64,000 nt of DNA. Origin: Mucilaginibacter sp. MD40 (GTDB lineage: Bacteria > Bacteroidota > Bacteroidia > Sphingobacteriales > Sphingobacteriaceae). Made by a program: the position numbers and the translations under genes. The DNA lies in contig NZ_NRSW01000001.1 of assembly GCF_002288635.1 (NCBI RefSeq), positions 2,280,802 through 2,344,801 of the forward strand, written 5' to 3'. The notes under the pieces are model-generated. The model was not told where the DNA came from, made no database searches, and was given only the letters and a program-made list of their open reading frames with translations. Numbering within the stretch: the first letter of the stretch is position 1; each line of letters opens with the position of its first letter. Positions 28,724-37,544 of this stretch are shown one piece after another.

Positions 28724-31700
28724 GTGAAGGATTTTAAGAATACCCCCTGTTTATTTATACTGCTAATTATTTGTTTGCCCAGAGTTTCTTTCGCGCAAAC
28801 GCTTTTTAAACTATTACCTCCAACTCAAACAGGCGTTAAATTCAGTAATGATATTTCAGAAACTGAATCCCTGAACGTGTTATCATACGAGTACTTCTAT
28901 AATGGTGCCGGCGTAGCCGTTGGCGACATTAACAATGATGGCTTGCCTGACCTGTTCTTTACAGGTAACATGAAACCCAACAAGCTTTACCTTAATCTTG
29001 GTGGCTTAAAATTTAAAGACATTACCAGCGAAGCCGGAAAAGACCTGGCAGGCCGCAGCAACGGCTGGAAAACTGGTGTTACCATGGCTGATGTTAACGG
29101 CGATGGGCTGCTGGATATTTACGTTTGCTACTCGGGCAAAAAAGATGATGCCACCCGCGCAAACCAACTATTCATTAATAAGGGAAATAACAAATTCGAG
29201 GAACAGGCTGCAGCTTACGGCCTTGCCGATATAGGCTATAGTACCCAGGCCGTATTTTTTGATTACGATAACGACGGCGACCTGGACATGTTCCTGCTGA
29301 ACCATAATATAAAAAAGATAGATAACATGGAGCTTGCCCGCTTTAAGGAACAAACAGACCTTTTGGCGAGTAACAAACTCTACCGTAACGATAACGGCAA
29401 ATTTGTAGAAGTATCAAAAAGTGCTGGTATTATTCAAAATCCGTTAACCTTTGGCTTAGGAGTAGCGGTATCAGATATTAACAAAGATGGCTGGCTGGAC
29501 ATCTATGTAACCAACGACTACAACGAACCGGACTACATTTACATCAACACACACGATGGCAAATTTGCCGAGCGCTCAAAAGATATGGTAAGGCACATGT
29601 CGCACTTCTCAATGGGGGTTGATATCGCCGACTACAACAACGATGGCTTATCTGATATTTTAACGCTTGATATGTTGCCTGCAGACAATCACAGGCAAAA
29701 ATCGTTGCAATTAGAAGAGAATTACGAAGCTTTCGCATTAATGCAGAGCCAGGGTTTATACAACCAGTACATGCGCAACATGTTACAGCTAAATAATGGC
29801 GATGGCACATTTAGTGAAATTGCTCAGCTGGCTGGCGTTTCCAATACAGATTGGAGCTGGAGCCCTTTATTTGCCGACTTTGATAATGATGGTTATAAAG
29901 ACCTGTTTGTATCTAACGGTTATTTAAGAGATTACACCAATAAAGATTTTTTACGTTATTGGGGCGACTACAAAATAAAAAAAGCCATGGCCCAGGAACC
30001 ATTCCTGTTAATGGATCTGGTTAAGGCGATGCCATCAACTGCTGTTCCTGATTATATTTTTCGCAATAATCATGACTTAACTTTTAGCAATAAGCAAGTA
30101 GAGTGGGGGCTAAACCAACAGAACATTTCAGGTGGCGCGGTTTATGCTGATCTGGACAATGATGGCGACCTTGACCTGGTGGTAAATGCCATTAATCAGC
30201 CGGCGGCAATTTATCAGAACACTGCTGCGGATGACCACAAAACGCATTATATCGCATTTAAATTAAGAGGGTCGGGAAAAAACACTGCTGCCATAGGCGC
30301 TAAAGTTTACGTTTATAGTCCGCTGGGTCAACAATATCAGGAGTTGATACCTGGCAGGGGATACCTATCATCAGTATCAACAACCTTGAATTTTGGTCTG
30401 GGAAATCAAACTAAAATAGATTCGGTAAAGATCATATGGCCCGATCAAACAGTACAATATTTGAGGAATTTAAAAGCTGATCAGCAAGTAAGCGTTAGCC
30501 CCAAACCAACGGCTATGGCTGCTTTGGAGGTACCTACACCTAAGCTGATGAATGAGGTTAAACCACTGATTAATTACAATGCGGATGAAGTAACTGATAA
30601 TGATTTTAAGCGACAGTTATTGATGACCTTCATGTATTCCAAAGTCACACCGGTGATGGTTAAGGCTGATGTAAATGGGGACAAGCTGGAAGATATTTTT
30701 GTAAGCGGTGAAAAGAATAGTCCGGGAAAATTGTTTATTCAGCAGCAAAGTGGCAATTACCAACCCGTTGAATTGATTCGTGGTTACACAGAGAATATCG
30801 GTACCATATCTGCAGCAGCATTCTTTGACGCTAATGGCGATGGTAAGCCCGATCTTTACCTGGCTAAAGGTGGTTATAGTAACTACGAACCCACTGCAGT
30901 TGATCTGCAGGATGAACTCTATTTAAATGAAGGTAATGGCCGTTTCGTACTTACTAAAACCTCCTTGCCGGTTTTAACTGCCAACAGCAAAAGCTGCGTG
31001 GCGCCTTGTGATTTTGATGGCGATGGTGATATGGATGTTTTTGTTGGCGGCAGGGTGATACCGGGTAAATATCCGCTTGCACCGCAAAGCTATATGCTGG
31101 TTAATGATGGTAAAGGCCATTTTACCGTGGCGGATGTTCCGTTTGCCAAACTTGGTATGGTGACTGACGCGCAATGGGTTGACCTCAATAACGATAAGCG
31201 TAAAGACCTTATCATTTCTGGCGAGATGATGCCGATAAAAGTATTCATCAACACCGCTAAAGGTTTTGAAGATCGTACCGCTGATTATTTCAGTACTCCG
31301 CAGAGTGGTTTTTGGTTTAAAATGGCTGTTGCAGATATAAACGGCGATGGCTTACCGGATCTTATTGCGGGTAACTTAGGTGAGAATTCACAGATACACG
31401 CCACGGATAAAAAACCGGCTGAACTTTACTATGCCGATTTTGATGATAATGGTTCGATAGACCCTTTCCTCAATTTTTATAATGATGGTACCAGTTATCC
31501 CTTTGTTAGCCGTGACGAGTTAAACGAGCAGATATACCCGATGCGCCGTAAATTCGGTTCGTACAAAGCTTACGCTGATGCTACCATGAAAGACATTCTG
31601 TCGCCTGAGCAGATGGATAAAGCACAAAAGCTAACCGCAAATACGGTAATTACAACTTTGTTCATCAACAAAGGCGGTAAATTTAATCATGTAGCCTTAC

Positions 31701-32005
31701 CTATTGAGGCGCAATTTGCCCCGGTTACGCAGATATTAGTGAACGACTTTAATAAAGATGGCAAGCAGGATATTTTGCTCTTAGGTAACAAATCTGATAA
31801 TCGGCTAAAGATAGGCAGCATAGATGCCAATTACGGTGTGTTGTTAAAAGGCGATGGCACAGGTAAGTTTACTTATATTCCTCAGCCATCTTCCGGCTTG
31901 TCTGTAACGGGCGACGTAAAATCAGCTTTGGAAACAAAGGCAGGTAATGCCGATTATTTGATCATCGGGACATCAGGTAACCCCCTTCAATTTTTTAAAC
32001 GATGA
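28724..32005 (+). CDS. Secreted FG-GAP/VCBS repeat protein with UnbV (ASPIC) domain, CRTAC1-like
   Basis: 1093-residue exported protein. Signal peptide ends ...VSFAQ near residue 25. Two beta-propeller blocks are built of FG-GAP repeats with calcium loops of the form DxNxDGxxD (for example GDINNDGLPDLF near 64). A UnbV/ASPIC domain near residues 535-600 contains GRGYLSS and IIWPDQTVQ. The start is GTG; no ATG is available in frame. It overlaps the haloperoxidase-like gene by ATGA, a coupled pair. Proteins of this class are common next to SusC/SusD in Sphingobacteriia, but their role is unknown. Confidence 0.85.
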   Translation: MKDFKNTPCLFILLIICLPRVSFAQTLFKLLPPTQTGVKFSNDISETESLNVLSYEYFYNGAGVAVGDINNDGLPDLFFTGNMKPNKLYLNLGGLKFKDITSEAGKDLAGRSNGWKTGVTMADVNGDGLLDIYVCYSGKKDDATRANQLFINKGNNKFEEQAAAYGLADIGYSTQAVFFDYDNDGDLDMFLLNHNIKKIDNMELARFKEQTDLLASNKLYRNDNGKFVEVSKSAGIIQNPLTFGLGVAVSDINKDGWLDIYVTNDYNEPDYIYINTHDGKFAERSKDMVRHMSHFSMGVDIADYNNDGLSDILTLDMLPADNHRQKSLQLEENYEAFALMQSQGLYNQYMRNMLQLNNGDGTFSEIAQLAGVSNTDWSWSPLFADFDNDGYKDLFVSNGYLRDYTNKDFLRYWGDYKIKKAMAQEPFLLMDLVKAMPSTAVPDYIFRNNHDLTFSNKQVEWGLNQQNISGGAVYADLDNDGDLDLVVNAINQPAAIYQNTAADDHKTHYIAFKLRGSGKNTAAIGAKVYVYSPLGQQYQELIPGRGYLSSVSTTLNFGLGNQTKIDSVKIIWPDQTVQYLRNLKADQQVSVSPKPTAMAALEVPTPKLMNEVKPLINYNADEVTDNDFKRQLLMTFMYSKVTPVMVKADVNGDKLEDIFVSGEKNSPGKLFIQQQSGNYQPVELIRGYTENIGTISAAAFFDANGDGKPDLYLAKGGYSNYEPTAVDLQDELYLNEGNGRFVLTKTSLPVLTANSKSCVAPCDFDGDGDMDVFVGGRVIPGKYPLAPQSYMLVNDGKGHFTVADVPFAKLGMVTDAQWVDLNNDKRKDLIISGEMMPIKVFINTAKGFEDRTADYFSTPQSGFWFKMAVADINGDGLPDLIAGNLGENSQIHATDKKPAELYYADFDDNGSIDPFLNFYNDGTSYPFVSRDELNEQIYPMRRKFGSYKAYADATMKDILSPEQMDKAQKLTANTVITTLFINKGGKFNHVALPIEAQFAPVTQILVNDFNKDGKQDILLLGNKSDNRLKIGSIDANYGVLLKGDGTGKFTYIPQPSSGLSVTGDVKSALETKAGNADYLIIGTSGNPLQFFKR

Positions 32006-33342
32006 AAAGTATTAAGCAATACTTATTTATAATAACTGCTTTTGTTTCGGGTGCCGTTTCTGCACAAAGCAATAAGGCATATCCCGACTATTTGCAACCC
32101 GATCATGCCGTAAATGCCTTAACCATGGTGATGATACATGATGTGGTTAGCCCACCTGTGGCGGCGCGATATTATGCTTATAGCATGATGGGGGCTTACA
32201 ATCTGGTAGAAACGAACACTAAAAGTGTCCCGACCTTAAAAAGCATCATTAAAGCATACAAGCCTACCGGTGTTTTAGATACGCTTAAAGGTAAGTACGA
32301 TTATAAAATCGCTTCTTATTATTCCATACTGGAGTTAGGAAAGCAGTTGTTGCCGTCAGGCGTGCTTTTAGAAGATGATCAAAACCAGTTTGTAACCTTA
32401 CTTAAGAAAACAGGAGTTAAGCAGGATGTAATTGACAACTCCATCAAAGCGGCTTTGGCAGCTTCAAAGGAAGTTTTAGCTTTTTCTAAAACAGATAACT
32501 ACAATAAGTTAAGCGCGTTAAAAAGATACACGCCATCAAAAGCTGACGGTAAATGGTATCCAACGCCGCCGGGATATTTTGAGGCAGTTGAGCCCAACTG
32601 GCGCACTATAAGAGTAATGCTGCTTGATTCTGCAAAGCAATGTAAAGCAGCCAACCTTACACCGTTTAGTAAAGACACCACTTCAGCTTTTTATAAACAG
32701 GTTAAAGAAGTTTATGATCAATCCAAACACCTTAATGCAGAGCAAATTAACCAGGCATTATTTTGGGATTGTAACCCTTTTGCCATTACTACATCCGGCC
32801 ATATGGCTATAGGGTTCAAGAAAATCAGTCCAGGGGGGCATTGGATGCACGTTACAGGTTTAGTTGCCAAAAAAGCCGGATTAAGTTTTGACCAGACTGT
32901 AGCTGCGCTTACACTTGAAGGCGCTACGTTAATGGACGCTTTTATAAGCTGTTGGGACGAAAAATACAATAGCGACCGTATCCGTCCTGAAACTTATATC
33001 AATAGGTATATGGATGTAAAATGGCAGCCTTTGCTACAAACGCCTCCTTTTCCGGAGTACACCAGCGGGCATGCCGTTATATCAAATGCCTCTGCTGAAC
33101 TACTTACTTATTTGTTGGGAGATAACTTTAACTTTACCGATAATACTGATGTGCCATTTGGGAGTAGCGAACGCTCTTTTAAATCATTCAGGCAAGCGGC
33201 TGCTGAAGCGTCCATGTCGCGTTTCTACGGTGGTATACACTATATGGAAAGTATTACCCAGGGTAACACTCAGGGAAAAGAAGTAGGAGGCATCATCATT
33301 AGCAAATTGAAAGCGGCTGGCTTAAAGCCTTTTTCTAAATAG
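32002..33342 (+). CDS. Vanadium-dependent haloperoxidase-like PAP2 family protein
   Basis: 446-residue exported protein with a cleavable signal (ends VSAQS) and a helical PAP2 fold. The three active-site motifs are present: KYNSDRIRP (K-x6-RP), YTSGHAV (the SGH motif) and SRFYGGIHY (SR-x5-H). These residues bind vanadate in haloperoxidases and phosphate in acid phosphatases, so either activity is possible. Its length is closer to haloperoxidases. Coupled by ATGA overlap to the FG-GAP protein. Confidence 0.85.
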   Translation: MKSIKQYLFIITAFVSGAVSAQSNKAYPDYLQPDHAVNALTMVMIHDVVSPPVAARYYAYSMMGAYNLVETNTKSVPTLKSIIKAYKPTGVLDTLKGKYDYKIASYYSILELGKQLLPSGVLLEDDQNQFVTLLKKTGVKQDVIDNSIKAALAASKEVLAFSKTDNYNKLSALKRYTPSKADGKWYPTPPGYFEAVEPNWRTIRVMLLDSAKQCKAANLTPFSKDTTSAFYKQVKEVYDQSKHLNAEQINQALFWDCNPFAITTSGHMAIGFKKISPGGHWMHVTGLVAKKAGLSFDQTVAALTLEGATLMDAFISCWDEKYNSDRIRPETYINRYMDVKWQPLLQTPPFPEYTSGHAVISNASAELLTYLLGDNFNFTDNTDVPFGSSERSFKSFRQAAAEASMSRFYGGIHYMESITQGNTQGKEVGGIIISKLKAAGLKPFSK

Positions 33343-33403
33343 CATTAATGGGGGCCTTGTTTAGGCTCTGCATTTACCATATTGTCGATAGATAATTAAA
33401 AAT

Positions 33404-34843
33404 ATGAGAACAATTCGTGTTTTACTTTTCCTTTTAATTTGTCCGTTTTTATTGGTTGCGCAGGAACATAACATGTCTGCCAATTATATTGCACCATCAG
33501 ACCCGGCGGTACAGGCAAACCTCAAAAAATGGCAGAAATTAAAATTCGGTTTATTCATGCACTGGGGAACTTACAGCCAGTGGGGAGTAGTAGAAAGCTG
33601 GAGCATTTGCCCCGAAGATGAAGGCTGGACACAACGTAAAGGCCCTTACGGCGCTACATATAACGGTTACAAAGCGGCGTATGAAAACCTGCAAACCACA
33701 TTTAACCCAACAAAGTTTGCCCCCGAAAAATGGGTAAAGGCTGCCAAAGCAGCGGGGATGAAATACGTGGTTTTTACCACCAAACATCATGATGGTTTCA
33801 GTATGTTTGATACTAAACAAAGCGATTACAAGATCACATCGAGCAAAACACCTTTTTCGTCAAATCCGCGGGCAAACGTTACCAAAGAGATATTCAATGC
33901 CTTTTCTAAAGAGAATTTTATGATAGGCGCTTATTTCTCAAAGCCCGATTGGCATTCTGAAGATTACTGGTGGCCATACTTCCCGCCGAAAGACAGGAAC
34001 GTGAACTATGACCCCGCCAAGCATCCGGACCACTGGCAGAAGTTTAAGGACTTTACCTATAACCAGATCAGTGAGCTGATGAGTGATTATGGTAAAGTAG
34101 ATATATTGTGGTTAGACGGCGGATGGGTTAGGCCAAAAAACACCATTGACACTACTGTCGACTGGCAAAAGGCTATTACCTTTAATCAGGATATTGATAT
34201 GCCGCGCATCGCTAAAATGGCGAGATTTAAACAACCGGGCCTTATCGTTGTAGACCGTACAGTAGCGGGCGAGTATGAGAACTATACCACTCCTGAGCAA
34301 ACAGTGCCGAACCAGCCGCTTAACCATCCATGGGAAAGCTGCATTACCATGGGTAACTCATGGAGTTATGTACCCGGCGATAAATACAAATCGGCGAATG
34401 AGATCGTTAATCTATTGGTAAAGATCGTATCAAGAGGCGGAAACCTGTTGATGAACATTGGCCCCGGACCGGATGGTGATTGGGACCCTACAGCTTATAA
34501 TCGCCTGGCGGACATTGGTAAATGGATGGCTATAAATCAGGAGGGTATCTATAATTCAGTGCCGGTTGCGCCGTATTCGGAGAACAATGTTTACTACACG
34601 CAATCTGAAAACGGGAAGTCGGTATACGCTTTCGTTACCTCTGCTACCGAAAATGTTACTATACCGGCTACTTTAAACCTTCATTTACAAAATGCTAAAC
34701 AGATCAAATCCGTTAAGCTTTTGGGCGTTACCAGTAAAATTAATTTCAGCAAACAGACAGATAGTATTATACTAAATATCCCTGCGAAATTGCAAACTGC
34801 CAATGGCTTAAAACAAGCGGCGGTATTTAAAATACAATATTAA
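33404..34843 (+). CDS. Alpha-L-fucosidase (GH29), secreted
   Basis: 479-residue periplasmic or surface enzyme releasing L-fucose from glycans with retention. Signal peptide ends VAQE near residue 21. Family motifs are FGLFMHWGTYSQWG and TTKHHDGFSMF, and the nucleophile is D238 in ILWLDGGW. A C-terminal beta-sandwich follows. It heads a run of four glycosidase genes. The released fucose can be used by the UxaA-SDR-FAH-SDR genes 10 kb downstream. Confidence 0.93.
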   Translation: MRTIRVLLFLLICPFLLVAQEHNMSANYIAPSDPAVQANLKKWQKLKFGLFMHWGTYSQWGVVESWSICPEDEGWTQRKGPYGATYNGYKAAYENLQTTFNPTKFAPEKWVKAAKAAGMKYVVFTTKHHDGFSMFDTKQSDYKITSSKTPFSSNPRANVTKEIFNAFSKENFMIGAYFSKPDWHSEDYWWPYFPPKDRNVNYDPAKHPDHWQKFKDFTYNQISELMSDYGKVDILWLDGGWVRPKNTIDTTVDWQKAITFNQDIDMPRIAKMARFKQPGLIVVDRTVAGEYENYTTPEQTVPNQPLNHPWESCITMGNSWSYVPGDKYKSANEIVNLLVKIVSRGGNLLMNIGPGPDGDWDPTAYNRLADIGKWMAINQEGIYNSVPVAPYSENNVYYTQSENGKSVYAFVTSATENVTIPATLNLHLQNAKQIKSVKLLGVTSKINFSKQTDSIILNIPAKLQTANGLKQAAVFKIQY

Positions 34844-34871
34844 TTATCTACATATTATACATTTATCTATC

Positions 34872-37544
34872 ATGCTATTGAGAAACGTTAGGTTCAACTC
34901 AATTTTCCGTTCTGTCGTTACTTGCTGTGCTTTAATACTTTATATTTATTCTGCTAAAGCTCAGAATATTAACGAATTAAATACTGGCTGGCGCTGCGCA
35001 CCTGTAAATAGTGTAAAAGTTAATGGAGAGCAGTTATCATCAATAACATATCATACTGATGACTGGCTTCCGGCTACAGTACCGGGTACGGTGTTAACTA
35101 CTTTACTGGATAATAAAAAAGTAGCAGACCCTTTCTACGGAATGAATAATGAGCGTATCCCGGATATATATAAAGTAGGGCGCGATTACTATACCTATTG
35201 GTTTGTTAAAGATTTCCAGGAAAGTAAGCTGGCTGGTGATGAACAGGTTTATTTAAATTTCAGAGGGGTAAATTATAGTTTTGACGCTTACCTCAATGGC
35301 AAAAAAATAAACAAAGAGCAGGCAAAGGGCATGTTTATGCGTTTTAGCTACAACATTACCGCTCTCTTGTCAAAAACGGGGAAAAACCGCCTGGCAGTTA
35401 TTGTACATCCGCCGGATGTGGTCGGAAACCCTAATGGGGGCCAGGGTGGTGATGGTACCATAGCAAAAAATGTAGGTTTGCAGTATACCGCCGGATGGGA
35501 CTGGATACAACCCATGAGAGACCGTAATACCGGTATTTGGGATAAAGTGACCATCGAGCGCACAGGAGCTGTACGTATAACCGACCCACACATTGTTACA
35601 TTGGTTCCCGGAGTTCGTAACAGCGAAGGGCCGCAAGCCAATGCCATCGTTAAAACAGACGCGCAATTAACCAATGCCAATACTTTACCTGTAAGCGGCA
35701 AGCTGTCATTTACCATGGGTGGTAAAACGGTTAGTAGGTTGCTTACTATTGGAGGGGGGCAAACCATCCTGGTATCCTTAACAGACATGGTTTTGCAAAA
35801 TCCTAAACTATGGTGGCCCAACGGTTATGGTAAGCAGGATTTGTATGATGCATCCATGAGTTTTGAGATCAATGGCCAACTCTCAAACGTACAACACTTT
35901 AAAGTGGGTGTTAGAGAGATACAAACCACCTGGAATGAACATACAGGCAGCAGGCAAATAGCGGTTAATGGCCAAAAGATATTTATAAAAGGAGGTAACT
36001 GGGTTATTTCTGATGCCATGCTGCGCCTGTCGGATATGCGTTATGACGCAGAAGTACGGTTTCACAGAGATATGAACCTTAACCTGATAAGGGTTTGGGG
36101 CGGTGCGATGATGGAACGGCCTGAGTTTTATGAAGCCTGCGATAAATACGGTTTATTGGTATTTCAGGATTTCTGGGGATCTGGCGATTGTAATGGCCGC
36201 TGGCTCGACCCAATGAAAGCAGATGACCAATGGACAAGACGCAAATATCCGGATGATCATACGCTCTACCTGAAATCGGCTGCTGACCAGATAAAAATGA
36301 TCAGAAATTATGCTTCACTGGCCATATGGTGCGGCGGTAATGAAATTACGCCCCCTGAGGATATATTGACGGGTTTACGCGATAAGTTGTTGCCACAATT
36401 AGATAATACCCGTTGGTTTGTAGATTATTCCAATTCAGAGAGCATGTCGCGCAATACACTTGGAGGCAATGGCGACGGGCCATATGGCATACAGCCGCTT
36501 TCGGTTTTCTGGCAGCAACGCACTTTTCCGTTCAACTCAGAGGTAGGCTCTGTGGGCGTCGGCGATTATGAGTCGCTGAAAAGGTTTATACCTGAAAAAA
36601 ACATGGTACCGCCGGTTTACAACGAAAGCACCCGTAGCAACAAGGTGGACAGCGTGTGGGATTACCACAAATACATAGGCTATGATACCAGCATTAACAA
36701 ATACGGTAAAGCTAAGGACGCGCAAGACTTCGCCCGTAAGGCGCAGCTGGTAAATTACGACCAGTACAGGGGGCTGGCCGAAGGCTTTAGTTCGCATATG
36801 TGGGATTGGTATACCGGTTTTATTATCTGGAAAACTCAAAACCCATGGACGGCTATGCGTGGCCAGATGTATGACTACTACCTTGATCCTAACGCATGCC
36901 TTTATGGATTGCATAACGGTAGCGAGCCGCTGCATGTAATGTGTAACCCGGTTAACGGCATGGTATCGTTAGTAAACAATACGTTTACAGCACGCAGGAG
37001 TATCATGTTGGTAGTAAGGGCTGCTGATATGGCAGGAAAAGACAGCCTGATAACCCAGGTTTTTGTGGATGTTGTACCATCGTCAACAAAAAATATACTG
37101 TCTGTAAAAGAGATGATGGATAAACTGGCTGCTAAAGAAGGCGCATTCCTTACGCTGCAGTTATTAGATACAGACAAGCGCATACTTTCTGAAAATATCT
37201 ATTGGCTGCCTGATAGTAAAGGCGAATATTCGGGTTTGCAGCACATGCAAAAAGATAAATTGGATGTAGCCGCCCGTAAGTTGGATAACGATCGCATAGA
37301 AGTAACGTTAACCAATAAGCCTGGCTCGGTACCATCATTTTTTAATCGGATATCGCTGAATGACAAACAAACAGGTAACCGCGTTTTGCCAACTTTTTAC
37401 AGCGATAACTATATTACAGTGATGCCCGGCCAAACCAGGAAGATCATTGTCGAAAGTAAATCGGCCGCTACCAAGAGTATGGCAGTAGAAATTGATGGAT
37501 GGAACAGTGCCGACGGCGCAAAACAAATTAATATACTCAACTAA
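34872..37544 (+). CDS. GH2 glycosidase, endo-beta-mannosidase-like
   Basis: 890-residue secreted GH2 enzyme. After a signal peptide (ends AKAQN) come a jelly-roll sugar-binding domain, an immunoglobulin-like domain and a TIM barrel. The acid/base is E491 in WCGGNEITPPEDI and the nucleophile is E557 in FNSEVGS. The GGNE-x-PPEDI context resembles plant mannosylglycoprotein endo-beta-mannosidase, which cuts the Man-beta-GlcNAc bond of N-glycan cores; beta-mannosidase and exo-glucosaminidase are alternatives. It shares TAATG with the next gene, hence translational coupling. Neighbours GH20, GH29 and GH92 all fit N-glycan breakdown. Confidence 0.85.
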   Translation: MLLRNVRFNSIFRSVVTCCALILYIYSAKAQNINELNTGWRCAPVNSVKVNGEQLSSITYHTDDWLPATVPGTVLTTLLDNKKVADPFYGMNNERIPDIYKVGRDYYTYWFVKDFQESKLAGDEQVYLNFRGVNYSFDAYLNGKKINKEQAKGMFMRFSYNITALLSKTGKNRLAVIVHPPDVVGNPNGGQGGDGTIAKNVGLQYTAGWDWIQPMRDRNTGIWDKVTIERTGAVRITDPHIVTLVPGVRNSEGPQANAIVKTDAQLTNANTLPVSGKLSFTMGGKTVSRLLTIGGGQTILVSLTDMVLQNPKLWWPNGYGKQDLYDASMSFEINGQLSNVQHFKVGVREIQTTWNEHTGSRQIAVNGQKIFIKGGNWVISDAMLRLSDMRYDAEVRFHRDMNLNLIRVWGGAMMERPEFYEACDKYGLLVFQDFWGSGDCNGRWLDPMKADDQWTRRKYPDDHTLYLKSAADQIKMIRNYASLAIWCGGNEITPPEDILTGLRDKLLPQLDNTRWFVDYSNSESMSRNTLGGNGDGPYGIQPLSVFWQQRTFPFNSEVGSVGVGDYESLKRFIPEKNMVPPVYNESTRSNKVDSVWDYHKYIGYDTSINKYGKAKDAQDFARKAQLVNYDQYRGLAEGFSSHMWDWYTGFIIWKTQNPWTAMRGQMYDYYLDPNACLYGLHNGSEPLHVMCNPVNGMVSLVNNTFTARRSIMLVVRAADMAGKDSLITQVFVDVVPSSTKNILSVKEMMDKLAAKEGAFLTLQLLDTDKRILSENIYWLPDSKGEYSGLQHMQKDKLDVAARKLDNDRIEVTLTNKPGSVPSFFNRISLNDKQTGNRVLPTFYSDNYITVMPGQTRKIIVESKSAATKSMAVEIDGWNSADGAKQINILN

